A stretch of DNA of 64,000 nucleotides. It comes from Diphasiastrum complanatum (taxonomy: Eukaryota > Streptophyta > Lycopodiopsida > Lycopodiales > Lycopodiaceae). A program made the position numbers and the translations under genes. The stretch covers positions 47,442,510 to 47,506,509 of the forward strand of contig CM055095.1 of assembly GCA_029204225.1 (NCBI GenBank), written 5' to 3'. The notes beneath the pieces are model-generated. The model saw only the letters and a program-made list of their open reading frames with translations. It searched no databases and was not told the origin of the DNA. This document shows, piece after piece, positions 1-10,860 of this stretch (its first letter is position 1; the number at the start of each line of letters is the position of its first letter).

Positions 1-840
<840 letters not shown>

Positions 841-2014
841 TATAATGCGTGTTTTGAAGAAGAAATAAAAGAAAATCATTTACAAGATTCTGTTAATGAT
901 TTCATCTGTGAGGGCTACGTATTTTTTAGATTCCATTTGTGACTCCTATGTATTTTATAGATTCCATCCATAAGGGTTAAGTCTTTTCAAGATTCTATCC
1001 ATTAGAGCTTTCTATATGAGGGCTAAAAATTAGAGCCAATCAAATTTGCAAAAAATAATGCGGTCCTATTGATACACCCTAGGTGATGGTGGTCCCAAAA
1101 CTCAATCTAGACTATTGATTCATGTAAGATTTGAGTAGACACACATTATGAAGCCTTCAATGGGAGCCCTTCAACATTTTTATGATCTCAAGCCATAATG
1201 GATATCCTTCATAATTTATCTTTATAAATGTAAGGGAAAAACTCAAACGAATCATGATTTACTTGAATGTAATTGATAAAAGTATGGAGTGTGGTTTTGA
1301 AATGAAAATGTATAAAATGAAGTTAACATTTTACTAAAGCTCAACAAATTTGAGAGGATCAAAATTCAAGTTTGCTTATAGTTACCTAGTATGATATCGC
1401 CATCAAGGATTCAAGAAGGCATACCCTTGAATGCTTTTTAAAATATTCTATCCTAGTGCCTAGACTATGAATACACTAAAGTCAAGTATTAAACTTGCTC
1501 AATTTTAATGTATTTCTTTATTTGGTGAATAGGTGATGAGCCCCAGGTGCAATCACACACACACACACAAAGGACTTGGCCAGATGATAGCTCTCATTGT
1601 TGTCTCGAAGGGTTAGTCATTAGAGGAGTTCTCAATATCAAAAAGACCCTTTATAAAGATACTTTTATTTTTTTTCTTTAGTTTCGACTGTCACCAAGCC
1701 CAATCAAAATGCACAGATTTGAAATCTACGTAACGTAGTTCAAATTAACTAAAAAATAAAAATGCAATATATAAAACTTTGAAATTTGTGTCCGGGCAGC
1801 ATGGACGTATCCCATTGGTTTCTTCTTCCTGCCCGACACGTGCTAATCTGCCCGACGTCAATACCTCAAGTTAAATTTACTTGACTATGCTGGTTAGTAT
1901 AATGAAATTTTCTAACTATACTAGTTACAGTTATAGAAATATAGTATGTACAGTTACATAAAATATGGTATATGCAGTAACTGAGACTATGTTGGCATTC
2001 ACATTAGATTAAAT
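841..2014. other. AT-rich stretch without a recognisable gene
   Basis: I see no coding frame with recognisable content here. A short AC run lies near 1553-1569. A 35-bp stretch near 1615-1650 (key part: ctcaatatcaaaaagaccct) recurs near 9225-9262. Otherwise the stretch is featureless. Confidence 0.5.
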
Positions 2015-3695
2015 GTGATACGAAAAATTGAAATTAAGTATCATATCAGAGAGATTTTTGGTGGCCAAGCTTTGAAAATAGCAATGGCAAGGAGACCTAG
2101 ATCTACAATCGATTCTGTGATTCTTTACAATGGGAAAGATGAAGTTGATAACTGGAAGCCAACAAAATATACGAAGAACTCATGGGTATTGCTGCATTCA
2201 TCATCAAAGGGCAATTTTTGACAAAAGAAAAGAGCAAAAATGACTTACAAATCTTATTGGAAAGCAAAAAATTTGGAGTTTAAGACTACCCCGGGAGGTC
2301 AATCGATATCAAGAGTCTTAGTGCAACATGTATATATGCATTCAGTTACCAAAGTACATGATAACAATCCTCATGATCATAAAAAAATGTAATTGTACGT
2401 ATATCAAAACATATGCACTCTACAACAATCATAGGTGATTTCCTTTATTGATGCTCTTCAGATTATGATGTAAATGCTTCAACATTGTTTTTTTCTTTCA
2501 GATTTATATCCATCATGCATAAGTGAATGGGAGCCCGCACAATCACTTGTAGGAATATTAGACATGATTCACTCTGATGTTGAAAAGCTGCAATACAGAG
2601 GAAGAAGTCCAAAGGAACTTGCAGATTGTGATATCTATTTTTATGAATTTTTATATACACCACAAACAGATGGAGGTTTTGGCAAGTTCGAAGTAATTCC
2701 ATTGCCTAGTTTTCAAAGTGATGAGTGGCCTACTCCTGACAACATTGTTTCTGAATCCTTGAGATGCAAGCTACTCATTGATATTAGAAATGCTATGAAG
2801 ATAAGCACAGGCTCAAAAATTGTTCACCTAAGTTGGTTTATGTCATTGCATATATTTGTTGATTTCTTCTCGAGTGCTAGTGTTCGTAGGACACCAACTT
2901 TATTTTGTTTGCAAGGATTTATCAAATGAGACTTTGTCAGATCTCATGGATCAAGGCTGGGATAGTAAAACAAATAATGACATAGAATGTAGGATTAAAA
3001 AGTCCTCAATGATCTTTCGTTATCATATCGAAAAGCAAATGCTCAGTCTCACATTTAGCTACCAGAGATACAAGAAAATTGAAGGTACATGGCTACCACT
3101 AGATCAAGACTTTGAACTAAATGGTCACACAAACCGAATGGAGATAAGCATTATCTACAATGAGGAATATTTGACTATGGTTGAGGTGGAAGAGCATTGG
3201 AAGCTTGATTTTATCAGAACAGAGCTCATGCTATTACAAACCGATCTACCAACATATTTCAAATTTATCATCAACGGAAGACTCATAAGTACTTTATGTT
3301 TATTGCCATTTCAAAATAGAACAAAATAATAGAAAATGTCATCATTTACAATTGCACATTCACGAATATTTGTCATGTCACAGATGCGAAAAAGACAGGA
3401 GCTGATAACGTGCTGCAAAGATCTACCTACAACAATCACCATTGTGGGAGAACAATAGTTTCAAATAAACTTTAGTAAAAGTCTGTGTATACACTCTTTA
3501 TCTTATGTTTTGAACATTTTAGGCTTTACTGATGGGAATGTTCCTTTAAGGAGCTCCCATTATTCATTGTATTCCACTTATATTGAGCTTAGTGGAAATA
3601 AGGATAATGCACATCTATTAGATGCATACGCTAGCAGAGAATTTCTTCATGACAATACTGTCATAGAATTTGATACAAGATCTGATGATGAATAG
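2015..3695 (+). CDS. Multi-exon gene of unknown function (candidate)
   Basis: I do not recognise this protein. Several coding-like segments can be joined by GT-AG splicing. An exon from about 2501 follows a pyrimidine-rich acceptor (tttctttcag) and reads CISEWEPAQSLVGILDMIHS and later FYEFLYTPQTDGGFGKFEVI. A weak donor at 2821 and an acceptor before 2918 join it in frame to a segment reading DLMDQGWDSK and, further on, VEEHWKLDF and YFKFIINGRLI. A donor at 3289 and an acceptor at 3521-3522 join that in frame to a last exon ending at 3695 (FTDGNVPLRSS ... FDTRSDDE, stop). The 2015-2221 block is a possible upstream exon, but its join is not clear. The part before FIINGRLI has the alternating pattern of a small ubiquitin-like or PB1-like fold, which is inference only. 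It lies tail-to-tail with the transposase-like gene at 3838-5149 and could be its companion or a host gene. Confidence 0.45.
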
Positions 3696-3837
3696 TTGAC
3701 ACTTTGTATTTTGGTATAATACAATCAATACATTTACATTGGGTATTTCTCCTCTCTTTTTCAATGAATTTGCAAAGAAATTCTGAACATGTCATGATTT
3801 GATGACAATGATGATTTTCTACTCATCAATCATCTAA

Positions 3838-5149
3838 TTTTCTCTTCCTGTATGAAGTTGCATGCTTTTCTAAACTTGTTGTATTGTGTGGACTTTGTTA
3901 TATGTCGAATCTGAACTCTGCGGTAGAACCACTGAAACAATTGACAAATGTAGTTCCGTTTTTCATTGGTTCCTCCATGTTGTATATTTCGATGAAATGC
4001 TGCTCGTGCTTGCCAGTGTGACTTCTCCGTCCCTTGTGATGACCATACACTCAAGCTTCCATACGTATTTGCAAAAAATGTTGTATGATCTCTTAGTATG
4101 TGCTGCATATGTCAAAATCATAATGTTAGTCTTATGTTTGGATCTAAATATATATGAAAATTTGAAAGCATTTCAAAAAATCTATACTAACCATGTAATG
4201 AGTGATGTGATCTTCTCCCCATGCTTTTGATACTGCATTAACAAACTCGACACAAGTCCTTTGGACAGCTTTCTTATCAATATCAGACTATTCTTCTTTT
4301 CTTAAAATAGCAATCATACTATCAAGCTTTTTCCATACATCAACTTTTAGTACTCTGGTTTTGCCGTCCTTTTCGAAACCCTGAGTGGCAGCAATAATAT
4401 CTGTCCAGACTGAGTGTTGAATATTAAAAGCCTTACCAGTATGATTTGATAGAAAACGACGTGCTTTTGCTCCTCCTATGCTTGGCTTAGTTTGCATGTT
4501 ATCATTCTTTTCTGAAAGCTTTTTATCTTTTTGAATTTTGACATGTTCTTTATGGAGTCCTGCTTTTGATCAAACATCTTCTAATCGAGAGATAGCTTCC
4601 TTTGCTATTGATGCCGGCTTAGTATCCCAAGCAAAAACTATATGAAGATAAATGATCTTTTCTATTGATCTAACTTCTGCATGAAGAGTGCAAACATGCA
4701 CATTTTTTAAGGGGATATGCAGTTTGGATCTGCATATTTTCTAGTAATTCCTGTACTCCTAGTTACATCTTTTGCCATTTTCATGCAGTACAAACAAGGG
4801 TGTTTTGATGTAGCACCATGAGAGACATTATACATACATTTCAATGTTTTCAAATCACCTGCTAAGTGCCATTCAACATTGAAGTCTCCAACTCCTGGAA
4901 CATTGAGAAGTCCTCCATCCATATGGTCCTTGATGATCCTAGGATAAGATGTCCTTGAGAATATCCATGATAATATATCATGATCCTCTTTCAACACCTG
5001 TCCAAAGAATTAATCGGACTTAGTTTACAATGTATTAATATTATTCAATGAATGTAATGTAATAATGAGGCTAGTTACCTGAAACGCTGCCAACCACCAT
5101 ATATCATTTTTTGACTGGACACTGAATCTGAAATCTTCTTGGTTCTATG
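3838..5149 (-). pseudogene. Transposase-like gene, three exons visible, two in-frame stops
   Basis: On the minus strand three exons join in frame. Exon one (about 5149-5080) reads NDIWWLAAFQ and ends at a gtaact donor. Exon two starts after ggacag near 4999 and carries HMDGGLLNVPG, EWHLAGDLKTLKCMYN, then a Cys pair in KHPCLYC, and further on IGGAKARRFLSNHTGK. A gttagt donor near 4196 and a tatgcag acceptor near 4109 lead to exon three, with YGSLSVWSSQGTEKSHWQAR, FHRNIQHGG and LFQWFYRR. The Asp in AGDLK, the CxxC and the Glu in EKSHWQ suggest a DDE/RNase H-like transposase, but I cannot name its superfamily. Two stops interrupt exon two (near 4569 and 4291). The 5' part is missing, cut by the gypsy fragment at 5165. 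Confidence 0.55.
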
Positions 5150-5169
5150 TTTGTGATAGAGCACCATTC

Positions 5170-5421
5170 ATGAGAGTTATACTAAGTAGAAGAGGGACAA
5201 GAGATTCCACTCCACCACCAAGAGTAAAGGGTTCATGCTATGATTGCGGAGCCCCTAGTCACTATTCGTCTGATTGTTCCGAACCTAGGAGGTCAGTAGG
5301 ATATGTGCCACTTTGCGCTAATTGCAAATGCGAAGGACATGTCACTGCCGAATGTCCTCAGCCACAACAGCCACGGTCTAAACCGCGGTTTGTTAATATG
5401 CCTAGAGAAGATGAGCCCTAG
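5170..5421 (+). pseudogene. Gypsy Gag C-terminus with two CCHC zinc knuckles
   Basis: Two CX2CX4HX4C boxes are visible: CYDCGAPSHYSSDC and CANCKCEGHVTAEC. They are separated by about 14 residues and followed by a Pro/Arg-rich tail that ends at a stop at 5419-5421. Paired knuckles of this type bind the RNA genome during packaging of LTR retrotransposons. The frame is broken shortly downstream, where the sequence (about 5430-5960) is a stop-rich, Lys/Asn-rich gag-protease linker with an A-run at 5572-5580. No capsid domain precedes the knuckles, so the copy is truncated at its 5' end. Confidence 0.8.
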
Positions 5422-5966
5422 CCATCTAAATCTAACGCATGGTAGTCCAAAGAATAGAAGTAGAGTCCGAGACCATAGAAAATTAAGACCAAGATTTGCC
5501 TGAATTAGACTTAGATTTAAATAAAGTCACAACTAGAAATAGGAAGAATATGCCAACTCTTAGAGATAAAAAAAAAAACTAAAAAGGATAAAAATACGAA
5601 AAATGCGAAAAATGCGACAACCAAAACACAACCTGCAGAGCAATCCACAGAAATTCCTAACGACCTAGAATTTGATAGATCTAATGCAAAATACTATGAA
5701 CCATATATCGTTTAGAGGCTAAGAAACTCCTAGACGAAGAAAGTTAAAAAAGTAATGTTCTCAGATCCAATAATAAGTAATGAGATACCTAGAGACCCAT
5801 CCCCACTTAAACATTGTTCATAATTTCATTCACAAATCGTTTCCATGTCAATAGCATTCCATTCTACTGAATTCAATATAACTTTCAAACAATTATTAGA
5901 GGATAATTAATACTATAAGAAAGAGATAAAACAATTCTTGCAAAAAAAAAAAAAAGGAAAGCTAAG

Positions 5967-6345
5967 TTGTCATTAGTCGACGTAGGATTGATAAACCATA
6001 GTGACGAAGGCCCACCTAAAATCCAGGTGATAATTAATGGCTGTATTTTAGACAGTGTACCCATAAATTCCGGATCCAATGTAAATTTAATGACTGAAGA
6101 GACAGCGTATAAGTTAGGCATTCATCATAGAATAGTGCCTACACTTAGACATCTGAGATTAGCAGATGCAACCAGGAGAACTCCAATAGGGGAGTTGTCT
6201 TAGATCACAGTGACCATAAGTTTTTTATGGACTTCATTATATTAAAAACCACTAGGGAATCATCTTACAAAGTCTTATTAGGGAGACCATGGCTATATCA
6301 AGCCGATGTTATCACCCACTGAAAGAAGAAGGAGATTACCTTTCT
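5967..6345 (+). pseudogene. Gypsy aspartic protease relic with altered active site
   Basis: The frame reads PPKIQVIINGCILDSVPI, then NSGSNVNLMTEETAYKLGI, and after stops and a frameshift VLLGRPWLYQADVITH. This is the usual order of a Ty3/gypsy retropepsin: an active-site loop D-S/T/G-G, then the LLGRPWL block. Here the catalytic Asp is Asn (NSGSNV), and stops occur near 6201 and 6319, so it cannot be active. The protease would cut the Gag-Pol polyprotein in particles. RT does not follow; the sequence runs into an LTR-like block at about 6430. Confidence 0.75.
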
Positions 6346-6429
6346 ATCAGAAAGTGGTATGCAGAAGATAGGTCTAGCTCAAAAAGAAACGAGTGAAACT
6401 AATTTGTGTGTCTAGAAAGAAAACCTTTC

Positions 6430-7060
6430 GTGCATGGCGGAATAAACTATTTTCATCTTTCCAATGCATGACTACGCCTATCAATTTCAAACAAGACAAT
6501 AGTGATGGAAATCACGTTTGAACTTATAGTAACTAACTTTGAAATTGTCGGTACTATAGTGATTACGTAGCCAAACAATTAAGCATTGAAGATTATCAGA
6601 CAAATAATTAGTCACGAATTGTTCGCGAATTAGTCGCGAAGAAATACAGAAACGCATACTGTCTGAGACGAAACTGAACGCAATAAGGAATGAAATTGAT
6701 TGGAAACAAAACAGAAGTAAATGAGTACAATAAGTTGCGGATTGAAGCTGTGTACTCTATGCTATCTCTGAGCGGCTAAAAATGAAAATCTGAATTAATG
6801 TGCAATGCTGATGAGTAGTAGCGCAACAACAATCTCTAAAACACTCTAAGAAGTGAGCTAAAATGCTCAGGAGTGTTCAAGCTCGTAGGCTAGAGAAAGA
6901 GAGAGAGCTAACTATTTAAGCGCTTCTGATAATTCTGATTTTCAATGAATTGATCTGTATGAAAATGAACAACTATTTATACTAAGAAATTAGTTCGTCA
7001 ATTGCGATCGCCAGTTGGTTGATGATCCGCTGACATCCATCCGGTCCTTGTCATTGATTG
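6430..7060 (-). mobile_element. LTR-like promoter/leader block, minus orientation
   Basis: On the minus strand the order is a TATA box (gtataaatag, near 6974-6983), a downstream leader with a short CT-rich run, and a T-rich, stop-rich leader without coding content. This resembles the U3-R-U5 part of a plant LTR. I could not define the terminal TG and CA or a second copy, so element type and limits are uncertain. Confidence 0.35.
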
Positions 7061-7769
7061 CTGATAAGCGGTGAAATTGGCCGTAAACGTTCTGTCTGTT
7101 CATACTCAAGTAAGGTCAAAGAAGCAGCAAGGAAGTGTTGTCTTGGTTTACTTTACTTCTTCTATCTCATGTTTGAGCTATTTCATGTGGATGTTGGCAA
7201 ATTTTCAAGATATGGTAAAACTAGCTACATTGGTTTGCATCATTTTGATGTCGGAGTTGTACTAGCATTATTGGTTGATTAACATCCAAAGTGGACACTA
7301 TTCTCTATATCAATTATGGAAATTACTATAAAACACTAGAGAGAATATCTATACTTAGGATGGAGATCATTCTAAAGTTGGATCAAAGTAGTATGGTTAA
7401 AACTATGCCAAAACTAGTTAAAGAGGGAGTGTGAGAAATTTTAACTAGTTTAGTCAAGTTCAGTCATATTCTGGTTAATTGTCAATATTAGGCCAATATG
7501 CATTTTAGACTTAGAGATAAACTTTATGAAAGTTAAAGTCAAATTTCATTTGAATTACCACTTTTGGAAAGTGTGAAAAAATTAGGAGGTTTAGTTTGGA
7601 CACATTCAAATTTGAATGTTAGATGCATTGAATCTAGTCATATTAATGATAGGGTTTTTGAACTAGAGGAGTTTTGGAGGGAAACCAAACTCATTAATGA
7701 GCATAGATCTGCTATATATAGTGTGAATTCGTGGGAGAATAGACTCTCCTCCTCCTCCTCCTCCTCCTC

Positions 7770-7853
<84 letters not shown>

Positions 7854-8100
7854 CATGCTTATACATGAGTTCTCTTGGTTTCATCTATCCATTGGTGCAC
7901 TATCTTGATGATATCTTGCAATCTTGTATGTAGAATGCTCAAATTTTGTTATTTTTGGATCCACACAAGGGAAATATCGTAGGGTACTGTTATTGTACAT
8001 ACAACAACTTCATTTTATCATATATTTGATGTTTGATTAAGTTCTTATTGAGTTTTCATCTCTTTCATTGAGTAGATGCTGATTTTTCTACATTGGCAAT
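7060..8100 (+). mobile_element. Ty1/copia 3' end: terminal frame, polypurine tract and 3' LTR
   Basis: The frame at about 7095-7282 (EAARKCC ... FHVDVGKFSRYGKTSYIGLHHF) is homologous to the 3' terminal frame of the copia element at 46021-46524 on the other strand. The following noncoding part (7283-7430) is also shared. The purine tract aaagagggagtg (7420-7431) is followed by TGAGAAATTTT, the likely LTR start at 7432. The LTR holds a TATA box (ctatatatag, 7711-7720), a microsatellite just downstream of it, and a leader that ends somewhere near 8050-8100. The rest of the element is missing. Confidence 0.65.
7746..7849. repeat. (CCT)n-(CT)n compound microsatellite
   Basis: A CCT trinucleotide block of about 27 bp runs into about 76 bp of CT. 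It lies some 25 bp downstream of the TATA box of the copia LTR, so it is in the transcribed leader of that LTR. Confidence 0.95.
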
Positions 8101-8623
8101 GTTGTAAATTGTGTTGTCTTTCTAACCAAAGATCAAGGGACACATTTTGGATCTTAATGATCTGAAATTCTTCACAATTAGAAAACTGTAATAATTGGCT
8201 TCTTCCTTGTCATGCTACTAATGCCCATCTCAAGAAGCGGTCTTCCTTGTTCCTTGCCATATTCATCATAACGAAACAAGAACTATAGAAACATAGGTAA
8301 TGAGTGGATCTATTGATGAATGGGGATAGATAGGTGGTCAACAATGCTAAAGGCTTCAAGTGCATCACTTTTTAGTCTCATTGTGTTTTCCATTTTGGTC
8401 ACATCTAGTTTTGCACATATCCTAAAAAGGCTTACCAAGGAGGCCCCTCTTGCAACTACTTGCACTAGTTGTAGCATAGCTTTCACTGACAAAATGGGGA
8501 ATCAAGAATAGCCCTCACCAGTTATGTGGGCCTCCAAAGCCCCTCTACCATGTTATACAACAACTAAGATGTACATAATTTCAGATAGTTGTCATTTCAA
8601 CCAGCCCACAATGGTTGTATGCG

Positions 8624-9209
8624 ATGTGGCACATAGTTTATACCAAAACAAGCAATTGCATCAAAATATGGACATATTGTTTTTTAGTGCACCCAATGCA
8701 TTGGAAGCCATTGTCTATCTAGATTTGATTTTCCGAAATGCTTAGAACATAGTATGCTTGGTCACATGAAGAAGTTTTGGTGTGTCCAGCTAGTCAAAGA
8801 AGTCGATATGGATTGTTGCAACCAAGTCGTAGCCAAGTCTTGGTTCTCCCACCTCCTTGGCTACCGATGCATTACTTGTATGTTTGACTGGTTATAAGCT
8901 TGTTTGAAGATCATGTGGCACATAGTTCATACCAAAACAAGCAATTGCATCAAAATATGGCTGGACATATTGATTTTTAGTGCACCCAATGACTTGGAAG
9001 CCATAGTCTATAGAGATTTGATATTCCGAATTTTTTAAAAAGAGAGTATGGTTGGTCACATGAAGAAGTTTTGGTGTGTCCAGCTAGTCAAAGAAGTCGA
9101 TATGATTTGTAACCAAATCATAGCCAAGTCTTGGTTCTCCCACCTCCTTGGCTACCAATGCATTACTTGTATGTTGACTAGTTATAAGTTTGTTTGGAGA
9201 TCATGTGGC
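8624..9209 (+). repeat. Tandem duplication, two copies of about 289 bp
   Basis: Copy one (8624-8912) and copy two (8913-9202) share long identical runs such as acatgaagaagttttggtgt and cttggttctcccacctcctt. Small indels distinguish them, and a few bases of a third copy (atgtggcc) follow. No protein domain was recognised in either copy. The flanks (8100-8620 and 9210-9640) hold nothing else I can name. Confidence 0.85.
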
Positions 9210-9649
9210 CAATACACAAAAGCACATTAGAGGATTTCTCAATATCAAAAAGACCCTTTAAGGAATGCCATGTAGGATATAGAAAAATATCAAAAAAAAA
9301 AAAAAAACAATATTGTTTATTTGCTTGCCCACACCACTCTAAAGGCCTTTCCAACTCCCAATGATCTAACCACAGTGTCTATAGTCACAGTTAAGAACCT
9401 CAGCAGATATTTGAATTCCTTTGCCTCCTCTTCTCTGCAAAGGTGCCAAATCAATAGGGATATCCACATGTAAATGATATAATGTCATCGTCAAAAAAAT
9501 AATAAAGTAATCAGTTGCATCAAAGTACTATGACCAGATTCTATGAAGCAAAACGAAATACTCATCTTTGATTATATTATATACTATGTACGATCAATCC
9601 AATCTCCATGCTTGTGAATGCATATGTAAACACTTTGCAATTTTTCCAG

Positions 9650-10860
9650 ATTCGAATCTGGGGATGGCAGTCATATTCTAGATCCAGTGAAAATATTGCC
9701 CTTTTCGTAACCAATGGAGAGAATATTTTTGAATTTAGTCAAGTTATACTACGAACTAACATCGTTCTCGTTACAGGGCATAAGGAAAAAAAAAAACTTG
9801 GATTTATGGATAGATGGAACATTATATCCACAAGATCCAAGCACCTTGATACATCCCACATTCTCTTCAATAACTCATTTAGTTACATGGATATGCAATG
9901 GGCATAGTGGATTACTAGGATATTGTGAAAGATTGCAGAACCATGGAAAACAACTTTATATGAATAAAGTTCACTTTTTAGAAGGTGAGTTAATTCAGAT
10001 ATCCTCTTATTGTCAGAATATAGATTGTCATTTCCAAAAGACGTAACTTAAAAAAAATAATGAATCATTACAGAAGATAACAATCAATATCAAATCAGAA
10101 CTAGAGCAAATGCAATCAGTCTTACAGTCTATTCGTATTGAAAACTTACAATCATTGAAGGATGTGGATTTGGCAAAGAAAAAGGCTGAAAGTAAGAAGC
10201 GAAAGCAACAAAGTTGCAAGGATATTCAAATGCTTTCAAAAGGAGGTTATTGAAATAGAAGGATCCGTGCATTCAAGTAAGCATATTCTAATTTTTGTAA
10301 GTTTTTCAATGACATTTGGATTATTTGGTTTTTTTGCAGATCTGCATTAGTAGCTCCTCGGAATATTAAAGACAATGCTTCACTAGGAATGTTATTGGGC
10401 ACAATATTGACTTGCAAATCCACTGAGCGTATCATGATGAAAATAGGATTTCAAATGTAAAGTGTAAAATAGCACAGTCTTTGATGGTGGACATTCAAAG
10501 GGTGCTTGTGATTTTGCAGGTATTAGCAAGGATGTATATGCAACAATATTTAAACTAATTAGAGAAGCTTTTAAGCAAGTTCAAATTAGAAAAGTCCCAA
10601 TCCCTAGGACATATCACTTGAAGAAAGAGAAGGGTACATTAAACATAGGTATGCATAAGATCACTGGAACTCCATTTCATATTGAGGAGGTGTATGAAAC
10701 TGATGGAAGATCGATATTCTATAATTCATCAAACAATCTATTTGTTGATCTAATTTACTTGCTGAGATACATCGTCACATTTTATAATATAACCTATGAA
10801 AAGGTGAATGGCAAAATAATCATAGTATTTAAGTTAGATGAGCCAGAAATTGTGAAAGGG
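9650..10860 (+). pseudogene. Broken multi-exon gene with a coiled-coil segment, unknown function
   Basis: Several exon-like blocks occur in order. The block 9779-9984 reads WIDGTLYPQDPSTLIHP ... KVHFLE and ends at a strong gtgagt donor. The block from about 10072, after cattacag, reads IKSELEQMQSVLQSIRIENL and then a Lys-rich helix, as in a coiled coil. The block from about 10341, after tttttttgcag, reads SLGMLLGTILTCKSTERIM. The block from about 10519, after ttttgcag, reads KDVYATIFKLIREAFKQVQI ... FHIEEVYETDGRS ... FKLDEPEI. The reading phases do not fit across all these junctions, so frameshifts are likely. The frame runs into the opposing gypsy gag near 10861. The coil-then-globule order made me consider an SMC-hinge protein, but the match is too weak to claim. 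Confidence 0.35.

Larger units (their letters stand above)
5165..6420 (+). mobile_element. Ty3/gypsy retrotransposon fragment (gag end to protease)
   Basis: The segment has two gag zinc knuckles followed by a Ty3-type aspartic protease relic, in the usual gag-pro order. No LTR, RT or integrase of this copy is visible. Its left edge cuts off the 5' part of the transposase-like gene on the other strand, so it probably inserted into that gene. Its right edge abuts an LTR-like block in the opposite orientation. Confidence 0.75.

Noticed and set aside
9650-10860. SMC-hinge (DMS3/GMI1-like) assignment for the coiled-coil gene
   Set aside because: One block has a G-x-LLGT-like string after a coiled coil, but the neighbouring hinge motifs I would expect are absent.
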